A DNA stretch of 64,000 bases, from positions 62,001 through 126,000 of the forward strand of contig SWBL01000124.1 of the NCBI GenBank assembly GCA_024195585.1, written 5' to 3'. This DNA comes from Aureobasidium sp. EXF-3400. Lineage: Eukaryota > Ascomycota > Dothideomycetes > Dothideales > Saccotheciaceae. Positions 54,991 to 64,000 of this stretch are shown piece after piece. The notes beneath the pieces were generated by a model that saw nothing but the letters and a program-made list of their open reading frames with translations, was not told the origin of the DNA and did no database searches. Both the position numbers and the translations under genes were made by a program. Each line of letters starts with the position of its first letter. The stretch's first letter is position 1.

Positions 54991-56256
54991 CTAGCATGCC
55001 CGACCAACTTCGACCATCTCAGTCGCTCCAGCAGCTTCATCCTGCCTTGTCATAGTAGGTCTCAATGGTGAAGCATACAGAGGCGGTGCCGTGTCAACGC
55101 TACTTCGCTGCTCACCCTCAGCATCAACAACACGTCTCCAATGCAAAAGCTCAGGATCCATGCGATAGCTTCCTCTCCATCGACCATACGCTGGCGGTGG
55201 AGGCCGAACGATAGCCGGACTTTCTTGTAAAGCCCTCTCTACGTCCTCATCATCGGCTTCGTATTGCACCATAATTGGACTGTTTGGGATCAAGCTTTGT
55301 TCTGCCTCTGTTGGATGACCAGCTCGCCATCTTGAGTCTCCGACATCTGCATCTTCGGACTTGTCTTTGTACCGATTGATGGCTTTATGCAGGCGGACAG
55401 AGAAGAGGAGGATGAAGCCGGCCACCACGACGAATGTTCCGATTATACAGACATGGACGCTGGTGGGTATATCGTTGACTCTGGGTATCGCCATTGCCAC
55501 ATCTTTCACCATGTCAGCTTGGTTCTGGACCTATACAACGACCACACACTCACACATGCTTAACGCTACGATAAGTAGAACACAGAGTATACCCGTCATG
55601 ATGGATGTATTGCGTATCTCGACATATCGACGGCACTTTCTTCGTCGTCGAGAACTTGGTCGTTGTTGCCGCGTCTGAGTTTCAGGGACCTCGGTGCACT
55701 CTGCATTCGTCTGGGTACACAATGGTGATCTGTTTGCCACAGCATCTGGCACTAGAATAAGTGTATCGGTGTCTGCAAGTGGCAATGCCAATGCTTCTCT
55801 GCTGATAATAGACGACTGTGATAGCGAGCATCTCCTTGACAGCCTCGAGTGATGGGCAGTCCCCTGTGCTTTTCGTCAGCGATGTGAATATCTCCAAGGC
55901 TCTGAGCATTAGCTTACACCTAATGAGAGTGATCCTCTAGCACTACGTAGAGGTGTGTATGATGCAGTGGAATCCTGTCGACTATGGGCAGACGTTGATG
56001 AAGCTGGTGAATCGTCTGTTGAACCAGACGGCGACACTCTTCGGGACCCAGACTGCAGAGATTCTGAAACGTGGGTATCGACACGAAGAGTGCTTAGTCG
56101 ACTTTCTCGACGAGCCCCTTGTATAGAGCTGGTATCTGTATCTGCTCGCAAATCCCTGCACTCGATGTGCCTCAAAGGTGTCCTCGGCTCTTTGTTGAGT
56201 GAAGGTGTTTCTGTAGGAGCATATTCCATCATGCTCGATCTCATGCTTGGCGACAT
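54991..56256 (-). CDS. Two-TM protein with two PPxY motifs
   Basis: Three exons (minus): 56256-55918, 55863-55554, 55502-54991; 386 aa. The N-terminal half is disordered and S/T/R-rich. A basic stretch (RRRRKCRRYVEIRN) leads to two membrane segments: MTGILCVLLIVALSMYVAMA (about 206-225) and VHVCIIGTFVVVAGFILLFS (about 237-256). The cytosolic tail carries PPPPAYGRWRGSYRMDPELL (PPAY at 319-322) and APPLY (PPLY at 356-359). PPxY motifs bind WW domains of Rsp5-type ubiquitin ligases, so a role as a membrane adaptor is plausible but is inference. Splicing is needed to join the first membrane segment to the rest. Without it two unrelated short frames appear. The family appears to be fungus-specific and without a name. 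Confidence 0.75.
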
Positions 56257-57249
56257 CGATTTTGTTACAACTGATGTGATGTACTTTCCAGACGATAAAG
56301 CTGAAGTGTTGACGAGAGTGTAAGCAAAGGGTTAAAATTGTTGTGTTTACCTGGCTGGCCCCCTCTCATCCCTGCGCTTCGGTCGACCTTCCACTTTCCC
56401 TTATCTCCCTTCCATGCCACAAGAAGACCACCCCAAATCCTTCAACCAGAACATCAAGATAGATGATTAAACTTACTACAATCAATGAAACACATCTCTG
56501 CGATTCCTAGTTCCTTCCATGTCACATAAACACATACACCAATACTTGTACACAAAAGAGCTTGTGTTGTATATCATCACCATTCACCTCACCAACCATC
56601 AACTAAAACCCTTCACTTCCACTCAATATACATAACAACCCTAAATCCCAATCATCACTGTACTCGGGTGAGCGGTGTAACAGCTTACACTCACACCTCT
56701 TTACAAACTTGGCAAATAAAACCACCGATCAAATCCCGCTGTGTATTGTTCTTAAATTTGCTGAAATAGCAAGCCTAATGTCCGTCATTGGGTGTACTTT
56801 GATCAAGGGATTGCAATGGGGTTTTTCCGGAGAAAGCTTTGGCTTGCTGGGTTTTTGCTAGAGGGGTGGTTGATGTTAGTTTGTTTTGGTGGTTGAGATG
56901 GGGTGGAGGTTGTGTGGTTAGAGGTGTTTTGATAGAGGAGGGTGTGTTGGGTAAGTATTCTTTTGTTTGTGTTGGTTATAGTTATGTCACTACTGATATT
57001 GTGGAGCATGTATAACCTCGCCCTGCTGCTCATAATCTTATATACCTTTGAAATCAAGCTCACAGATAATAACAATGAACTGGAACATTACAAGGGGAGA
57101 AGTAACACATAGCAAAAGAAAAAAAAACACATATTGGAAATAAGATTTAGAAAAAAAAATTCATTGCATTGCTCAAAAACAGTATAAACAACAAACACCA
57201 GTACTAACCAAAACTGAAAAAGAGCTCAGACTAGACACACACACTTCCT
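56257..57249. other. Intergenic region, AT-rich
   Basis: About 1 kb between minus-strand genes. It contains A/C-rich and T/G-rich tracts (for example 57118-57165) and no ORF with protein-like composition. Confidence 0.4.
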
Positions 57250-57429
57250 CTAAAGAAGTCTACCAGGCCAACGACAGTGGAAGCAGTACCAGAACTTAAA
57301 CTTATGATCCTGGAAAAGAGGAGATCCACAGCAAGTCCATGTAGGGTGGGGTTTGCCAAAATCATTGTACTTAGCAGCCTTAGCCTTGGTCTTAGTGGTA
57401 GTCTTGTTCCTTTTGCTGTAGCTGCCCAT
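57250..57429 (-). CDS. Zinc-ribbon-like microprotein (59 aa)
   Basis: An intronless ORF of 59 codons, just below common length cut-offs. The N-terminal 20 residues are basic with many Lys/Thr (SKRNKTTTKTKAKAAK). The C-terminal 30 are aromatic and Cys-rich: WTCCGS at about 31-36, then FKFWYCFHCRWPG, giving CC-x14-C-x2-C with two histidines (H42, H51) between or near. This could fold around one zinc. Small Cys-rich proteins of this form occur in filamentous fungi; I know no function. The basic tail could bind nucleic acid or serve as a nuclear signal. The region upstream (57430-57730) is its likely C/T-rich leader. Confidence 0.55.
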   Translation of the reverse strand: MGSYSKRNKTTTKTKAKAAKYNDFGKPHPTWTCCGSPLFQDHKFKFWYCFHCRWPGRLL

Positions 57430-57840
57430 TGCGTTGTATGTTTAGCTGTTGTGTTTTGTGTAAGTGGGTGTTGTTTGAGTGTTGCTAGGTTGAGAATGAG
57501 AGATTTTGGATTTACAGGAAGGTAGGAATAGCTTTATAGATACTTGAGGGCCTAAAGATGGAGTAGAGGTGGTGAAGGTGGGATAATGGGTTTGATGTGC
57601 AGTACAAAGCAACATGGTGTAGTCTTTAGAAGAAAGCAAAGGACTTGGACAATTTAACGGACAAAAGACAACATGGATGGAAGGATGGATTGTACAGTTA
57701 GAAGCGTGAAGTGTATAGTTGAAAGGAGGCATTGTATAGTCAAAAGAAATGTCGACAAAAATGAGAATAAATGAGATAAATCTACTATTCCTATTACCAA
57801 AACCAGACCAAGTTCGTAACGAAGCTAATCAATCCCCTCT
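57430..57840. other. Leader of the microprotein gene and 3' flank of amidase
   Basis: 411 bp. On the minus strand it is A/C/T-rich and ATG-poor, in keeping with a 5' UTR of the 59-aa gene. A 96-codon ORF here is rich in Ser, Thr, Pro and His from simple composition and I do not call it. Confidence 0.4.
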
Positions 57841-59587
57841 CTATTTAACAAAATCTCCCAACTCAATGTTAGGAATGATATAAGGCTGCACATCATCCCT
57901 ATGCATAGTCCTTTGCTCATAAGCATAAGCCAATCCAATCAACTCAGCCTCGCTAAACTTCTCTCCCATGAAACTGAGTCCAAATGGAACCTTGGGGCCA
58001 GTCTCCACAAGTGTCTTTCTCGCATTATACGTGACGTTCCAATCGGCGGGGTAGAAACCCATGGGAACAGTAACCACAGGGCTTCCTACCAAAGCAGGGA
58101 TACCGGGGGACAACTGAGTGGGGAGCAACACGGCGGAGACGTTATTGCGAGACAGAGCACCGAGAATACCGCCTTCACCGCCGTAGTAGAGGTTTGCGGC
58201 ATATGCGGCTGCAAAGCGGGGGTCGCTGTTGTTCCATCCTTGGTTGAAGAGAGCATCGTCCCAAACGGCAGTATCGCGATCTGGCCAATCCTCTTGAGCG
58301 AATGCGTGAGTGAAGTTTCTGACTTCTGCGAGGTCGGTAACGTTGTTGGGGTTGTAGCTCAGTTCGGATAGATAGGTGTGTAGGTTTGTGAGGAAATCGG
58401 CATTGAGGACTAGGGTCTCGTTGTTATCTTTGACGTATTCAGGGAATGCGGTGAAGTTTGCGTCGACGATGGTTGCGCCTGCTCGCTTGATAATAGCGAT
58501 GGACTCGAGGAAGGCAGTCATTACTGGTGAGTCGATGGGGCCGTAGATGTCGATGACGTTCCAGGCTACACCAATGCGCTTGCCTGAGAGGGCCGAGTAG
58601 TCGCAGGCAGCCACGTAGTCAGGAAGAGTGCCGTTGTTGGGGATGGCAGAGGTGTAGTTGTCGTTGGAGTCGACACCAGCAATGGCTTGGAGGAGGTAGG
58701 CTGCATCCTTCACAGTTCTTGCCATTGGGCCAACGGTGTCCTGGTGCTCGGAGATGGGAATGACGAGGTATCTACTAGTCAGACCGACAGTAGGCTTGAT
58801 ACCGACAAGGTTGTTGACGTCTGAGGGAGACAGGATAGAACCAGATGTCTAGCACGAGTCAGAACCTTCGTAAACATGCTGTATAGAGTAAACTTACCTC
58901 AGAGCCAAGGGCAGAAAGAGCCAAACCAAGCGAAGAAGAAACACCTGAGCCGCTAGAAGAACCACTAGGGTCTTGGTGAGGGTAGTAAGCAGCTTCAGTC
59001 TGTCCACCATATGCAGACCAGCCATTGGTGCTGTTGTTCGAGCGATAGTTGGCCCACTGTGAGAGGTTGGTCTTGCCGAGGATAATGGCACCAGCCTTTC
59101 TCAGCTTAGCAGCCAGAGTGGAATCATGAGGAACCTTTGCGCCGAGCAGAGCGAAAGATCCAGCTGTGGAAGGAGTCAGACAATAGTTCCCTTCATACAA
59201 GACTCGAAACTCACCAGTATTGTTCATCTGATCAGCAGTAGCAATGTTGTTCTTGATGAGAATAGGTAAGCCATGGAGAGGTCCCAGAATGGTACCGTTT
59301 GCTCGCATAGCATCCAATTCAGCAGCGATTGCCAAAGCATCAGGGTTGATCTCAGTAACCATACGAAGAGTGCTGTTCACTTCCATGATTCTAGCAGAGT
59401 AGGCCTTGACCAGGTCCACACTGGTGAAACGACCGGACTCCAGACCGGTAGCGAGGTCTTCAGTGGTGACATTGATGAGAGAGGGAAAGTCTCCAAGTCC
59501 GACGGAAACATTGGTGTATGGAGTCACCAAGCCAGCAACAGCGCTGACCAGGACAACACCCACGGACAGCGAGCTCAAGAAACGCAT
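57841..59587 (-). CDS. Secreted amidase (amidase signature family)
   Basis: Three exons (minus): 59587-59215, 59163-58898, 58848-57841; 548 aa. Amidase-signature enzymes hydrolyse amide bonds with a Ser-Ser-Lys triad. The triad region is visible: LPILIKNNIAT (Lys), the GSSSGSGVSSS loop (cis-Ser), and the SETSGSILSPS segment formed across the second intron (Ser nucleophile). A signal peptide (MRFLSSLSVGVVLVSAVAG) starts the protein, and many N-glycosylation sites follow, so it should be secreted. The substrate is unknown. The first intron (51 nt) is again a stop-free multiple of three. The reading frame is open upstream to 59851, but the signal peptide favours the start at 59587. Confidence 0.9.
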
Positions 59588-60503
59588 GGTTCGAGGTATG
59601 CGTAAATCAACAAGATAAGTCAATGACAGACAAACACCAAGGGACAGTATCAAGAACGAAAGCAAATACACTCCCAACACACGTCCAGTGTCGTGATAGC
59701 AAAGTGATTCCAAAGTCAGCAGCACCCCCTCATATTTGTAGCCAGACAGCCTAGGTATGCTCAACACTGCCCACTCAGATAATGTCGATAACGTAAAGGT
59801 CCATTCTTCTTCCGTGCCGCTGCAAGATTGCAAGGTTCCGATATCTCGCATGGATGTGTCCCCAAAGAGTCAATTGCATCTGCCGGGGTTGGGGTAGATG
59901 TCGATATGAAAGGTAGGGCTTTAGGGCCTTGGTATCATGGCGACAAAAAGTCGATAAAGTCGGAAAAGCAGACAAAGCTGGAGGCGGACCACTAGGGTAT
60001 ATTTCCCACCTTCCCAAAGTGTGCAGATATGTGCAGATCGCTGCTTAAATCTCAGGAACGACATGCCGTCTGCCGTCTCAAAACCTGGAGATAGAAGAGC
60101 CACACCAACCTCTTCTAGGAAGGCAGTAGCTATACCGAAGCAACACACTCGTTCCAGCGCCGACATCGGAAGCTGCTATACACACCATGCCTAACACAGA
60201 GTCATGTCCTGGAGCACTTCATGTTTGTTCTTATAGTGAAGGTAGAAGGGACAGCCGTAAACTACATCGCAGAAACCGCATCCTGATTCAGAGCGATCAA
60301 TTATCCAGTCAATTAAGAGTGCTTTTTCTGAATACAAGATGTCCAATGCTCGCCATATTATGCTTCTCGAACGATTCTTTCCGATGACCTTTGGCCCACT
60401 GCTCAGTAAACGCCACGCTAACGCAAAAGGAAGGTCCATGAAATTAGACTGAAATACAGAAGGTAGATTTGGATTGGCGCAAAACGTGGTGCTGGTTATC
60501 CGC
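59588..60503. other. Intergenic region amidase / AP180
   Basis: 916 bp between two minus-strand genes. It holds the amidase promoter and the AP180 3' UTR. ORFs on both strands are short and featureless. Confidence 0.4.
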
Positions 60504-62579
60504 CTATTGTCCAGGTCGAGGGAAAACAGGGACAGTATCCAGTTGCTCCCAACCTCCCATGCTTGCTTGTGGCGTGTTCTGCCAGCCTTGACCAGTCTGT
60601 TGATTCACGAACATGGACTGTCTGAACGGATTCGTACTACCAGTCGCTGCAGGGGTGAGGAAAGGTGCTGGCTGTCCAGTTGGCTGAGATATCTGAGGAG
60701 ATTGCTTCGCGAAGGGATTTGTTCCTGTGGGTTGGGCTTGCAATGGCTGCTGCTGTTGGAAGCCTGTTTGCATAGCGTCTTGTTGAGGTGCCTGTCTAGC
60801 AAAGGGGTTGCTGGTTTGACGCTGCTGAGGTTGAGCCGTCTGCTGTGGTTGCATAAAACCGTTCATCTGACCAGTTGGCATCATTGATTGGCGGAAAGGG
60901 TTAGTCGCTTGTGGCTGGACTTGTTGTGGTGGGGGTTGCATTTGAGGAGGTTGCTGCTGTTGTTGCATGGCAAAGGGATCTTGTTGCTGTTGTTGCATTG
61001 AGAAAGCATCTTGCTGCAAGAATTGTGGCTGTTGCTGTTGTTGTGACGACGGGCTTTGGAGGGGTTGCTGGACAGTTGAGTGGAAAGGATTTGAGGAGAA
61101 GCCCGTCTGTTGTGGTTGGACCTGTTGCTGAGGCTGGGGGCCATAACCGCCAAATCCAGCACCAGTGAACTGTGGTTGGAGCTGAGCAGTGGGTGGCGCC
61201 ATAAATTGCTGAGGAGCACCAAAAGGATTTGTCGACTGAGCTGTTTGGAAGGCAGGCTCGGCTCCGGGTTGAGCATAGATTTGAGGGAAAGGCTGGCCTG
61301 TTTGCTGGGCGTATTGCTGGGGAGGATTTTGAGCCATTGGTTGTTGCTGATCTTCGATTGAGCCAAAGAAATCAATGAGGTCAGGGGCTGGGCCTTTGGC
61401 AGGTGGCTGAGAAGCAGCGGGTGCAGCTGCAGGAGCGGCCGTCTTCGGTTGCTTTGGTTCGGCTTCGGCAAAGGTGACAGATCTCGAGGACTTGATGGGT
61501 TTGCCAGACTTTGCTTGCTGTTCGGCGAGGTATTGGCGTCTGTTGGTCTCGAAGTCGTGGTCGTCGATGTATTCTTGCAGCGAGTTGGCCAGACTGGTAG
61601 GGGCGTGCTTGATCTTGGGGATCTCTAGCTTGGTAATGTGTTCGTACTGTCTGGCGATACTGAGGTACTGGACGACCTGATCTGTCTGCTTTGCGAAGGC
61701 TTTGTAGATTCCAATGGCATGCTCGGCGTCTGGTTTGGAAAGTTCGAAGTAGTGGCCTGTGCAATTGTGTGTCAGAAGTCTGAAGCAGAGTTGAAACGGA
61801 TAAGAAACCGACTCAGTATGTTCATGACGGCCTCGTTCATGGCAGTAAATAGGTCGAGCAGGTCTTTGGTGAGCAAGCGGAATGCCATCAACGAAATGTC
61901 GTTCTCGGGCTCGTTCTCGAGAGGCTGTATCGCGTCAGATTGGATACTCAGAACGGAGCAGGGAACTGACGTCGCATTTGATCAAGACTCTGATCTGGTC
62001 TTGAATTGCTTCCGTCTCTCGGAGTAGACCCTTTGAGATGGAGAGGGTCTTCAGACGGCCGGGATTGCGAATATGGTCGACATGGGTGTCGGCGAATGAC
62101 TCGGCCCGCTGGATGAGGTAGTTGGAGTATCGGCGGATGTTCTGGCCTTGTGTCTGGACTGTTCACGCGCGTCAGAGCTCACGTATGAGACGGCTGGGGG
62201 ATGCGGACGAGGCATACCGTCCGTATAGCTGTTGATGGCCAGACGGTTCTTGGGCGCAGCGGCCAGGTACTTGAGTGTGGCATCGCGTTCTCCCTCCTTG
62301 ATCATCAAATGGACGATGATCAGAGCCTTGAAGCAGATGGTCCAGGTCGTGTCGCGTAGACGCTCTTTCAGGGTGCGGAAGACTTCGGCAACTCCGGCCT
62401 CGCCGCCAGACGTGGCCAGCAGGATGTGTTCGACATATTTGGACTTGGGCGGCGCAAGCTACAATCGAGTCGCAAGGCCATCAGCAAACATGAACGGTGG
62501 GTAGGTGCAGTAGCGTAAGAGGACGCCGTACCTTGACCTTGGTGCCGCCTTTGACCGACTTCTCGACCGAGCTCGACAT
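60504..62579 (-). CDS. AP180/CALM-type clathrin adaptor (ANTH domain)
   Basis: Five exons (minus): 62579-62532, 62458-62218, 62158-61971, 61924-61813, 61756-60504; 613 aa. AP180 proteins bind PtdIns(4,5)P2 and clathrin and help to build endocytic coats and to recruit v-SNAREs. The ANTH domain covers residues 1 to about 290: SSSVEKSVKGGTKVKLAPPK at the start (with the lipid-binding lysines), KSKYVEHILLATS, WTICFKALIIVHLMIKEGER, QGQNIRRYSNYLIQRA. A DLIDFF clathrin-box-like motif is near residue 390. The tail is Q/P-rich with about six NPF motifs for EH-domain proteins. The four introns are 73, 59, 46 and 56 nt and all lie in the ANTH domain. Confidence 0.93.
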
Positions 62580-63547
62580 TGATGGCGCGTGCTGTCTACG
62601 GTGGATGATACGTGACGGATGCTCGACCTCTCTAGTTCATGCTGTTCTCAAACGGCAGGCGCGCGACAATAAGAATGCTAACACTTGCAAGTTGCAATAG
62701 CCAACTCTGGGCGCGACTCGCTCATCTCGGAAACCGGGATGCCAAACACGCTAACCCCGGCAGATGACGATGCTCTGGGAATCTTGTTTGTGCATCTCCA
62801 TGCATCTCTATACATAGCAGACTCTGTGCATAACCTTTTACAGGACGTTCAAGCTTGTCACAATCATGTTACGGTCACACCCCCACTAGTCAAGGATGTG
62901 CAACCTGTTGATGATGTTGCTCGTTCTTCGCTTGGTCGGTTGAAGGCAGTGGAATAGAAGTGTAGTTCCAGCAACTCCATGAGATTGACACTAGCGTGAC
63001 ATTTCACTGGCAGCGAAGGGAAAAAAAAGACAAATGAAGAGAAAATGATACAAGACTATCTAATCATATACTATACATACCAGCGTGAGCTGAAGGTACA
63101 GAGAACCTTCCAAGTAATTGAATCAGAGATGCCATCTTCGCGTCCGTTTGGTAACAAGGGTGTGTGCCGAACGCAGATCTCATGCCGCCGCAACAAAGTC
63201 ATAGAGCCACTTGAGCCTCCGAAGAGGAGGGCTCTATGCCCGAGCTGCGGACGACTCGATTAATACACACTAGGCTTTCATCATCTGCGCAGTCTGTTAG
63301 TTGTGGTCCTCGCCGTGTCTGCAGCAAATGTGTACTCACTTTTTTTGAACTTGGAAGGTCATGAAAAGTTTCAAATCCATCGCGACGCGCGAAGAAGAAA
63401 ACCATGCGCATGGCAAAACCCCGGCTGTCACTCGGCCTGGCCCGTCACTTCTTCATGAGCTATCTCGACCACTCGACATTGGAGTTCAATTGTCACATTC
63501 ATACTTTCTTTCTAGCTAGTCAACTGGCGTTGTTGTTATACAACCTG
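62580..63547. other. Divergent intergenic region AP180 / tRNA synthetase
   Basis: 968 bp with the promoters of both divergent genes. No TATA box stands out. The frame upstream of 63548 is open to 63404 but lies before the better mitochondrial start. Confidence 0.4.
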
Positions 63548-64000
63548 ATGTTGCATAGTAGACTTGCGCATGCCGTATCTTGCGGACGTATATTACAAAA
63601 TGCATCGCTGAAACCTATTCGTCGGTCATGGGCGAGTCCATCAGTATCAACATACAATGTGAGAACTCTGTCCTCTAACCAGGTACTTCGAACCGAGGGA
63701 ACAGAAAAGTTGTTATCGGAGTTCAAGGAAAACTGTAAGACAGAAATCTAAAACAAGTTAGATTCTAAGCTGACAATAATGGGCAGTCCACTTTCCTTCA
63801 GCGACTTGCAAACTCGAGGATGTAGTCACCAGAGAAGTTGGAGAAGATGTTGTACTACACGGCTATCTAGGCACCCAACGTCAAGCTGGCAAGAACCTGC
63901 TCTTCGCTGAACTCCGGAGTACAACCCTGTCACATTCCATCCAATTGGTTGCCTCGAACAAGATCAGCTCAGAACATGGAAGCGTCTTCGAGAAACTCGG
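63548..64000 (+). CDS. Mitochondrial class II aminoacyl-tRNA synthetase, N-terminal part (probably Asp)
   Basis: Two exons seen, 63548-63734 and 63787 onwards; the gene runs off the window. The start MLHSRLAHAVSCGRILQNAS is basic and without acidic residues, as in mitochondrial presequences. After the intron comes FHFPSATCKLEDVVTREVGE, VVLHGYLGTQRQAGKNLLFA, ELRSTTLSHSIQLVAS, an anticodon-binding OB fold as found in aspartyl-, asparaginyl- and lysyl-tRNA synthetases. The FPSATCKL-type lead-in is most like fungal mitochondrial aspartate-tRNA ligase; the catalytic core that would decide lies outside. The ATG at 63404 in the same frame is a possible earlier start. Confidence 0.65.

Noticed and set aside
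59588..59851. N-terminal extension of the amidase
   Set aside because: It would bury a typical signal peptide; it is better taken as 5' leader.
63404..63547. Longer start for the tRNA synthetase
   Set aside because: The extra 48 residues are His/Phe/Leu-rich and unlike a presequence, whereas the start at 63548 gives one.
1..64000. Transposons, CRISPR arrays or viral insertions
   Set aside because: No transposase, reverse transcriptase, integrase, capsid or polymerase motifs and no regular spacer array were found on either strand.

Overview
The window is nuclear DNA from a filamentous ascomycete (Pezizomycotina), most likely a dothideomycete. Evidence: about 45 short introns, nearly all 42-88 nt, with GT...AG ends and CTRAY branch sites; genes on both strands with 0.1-2 kb spacers; and typical filamentous-fungal families (ATG29, LSB3/YSC84, OPT transporter, DUF7708 protein, DUF7025-type AAA ATPase, F-box and BTB proteins). 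I saw no tRNA, rRNA, CRISPR array or transposon. Most multi-exon models were built by hand; the exon lengths given sum to whole codons and the joints restore family motifs.

Layout. 0-9 kb: end of a D-lactate dehydrogenase, GPI16 (GPI transamidase), LUC7 (U1 snRNP), an ArfGAP with clathrin motifs, a BET1/SFT1-type SNARE, and LSB3/YSC84 (actin patch). 9-15 kb: a long promoter region, an SDR polyol dehydrogenase and ATG29. 15-22.4 kb: an accessory-looking block with two related BTB proteins flanking an RG-repeat protein of unknown function and a decayed tandem array of five ~295-bp units. 22.7-28.4 kb: a sterol-glucosyltransferase-like protein with a C-terminal ubiquitin-interacting-motif array, and a UPF0658 Golgi membrane protein with an ATG-free leader. 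30-36.6 kb: a conserved unknown protein, a secreted GH16 enzyme, a tandem pair of zinc-binding paralogs (the second with a broken 5' end), a small membrane protein and an F-box protein. 36.7-41.3 kb: an OPT transporter and a DUF885 protein. 41.8-49.8 kb: a divergent pair (DUF7708/STAND-like protein and AAA ATPase) and a large multipass membrane protein. 50-64 kb: an alpha-arrestin with a PY motif, a 71-aa protein, a peroxisomal SCP2 protein, a two-TM protein with two PY motifs, a 59-aa zinc-ribbon microprotein, a secreted amidase, an AP180/ANTH clathrin adaptor, and the start of a mitochondrial class II tRNA synthetase.

How the genes relate. There is no classical biosynthetic cluster. Vesicle traffic recurs (ArfGAP, SNARE, LSB3, AP180, arrestin), as do ubiquitin-linked motifs (UIM array, PPxY motifs, F-box and BTB proteins). 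The least explained parts are the 19.5-21.0 kb array, the zinc-binding paralog pair, the RG-repeat protein, the ATG-free leader at 28.5-29.2 kb and the DUF7708/AAA divergent pair.
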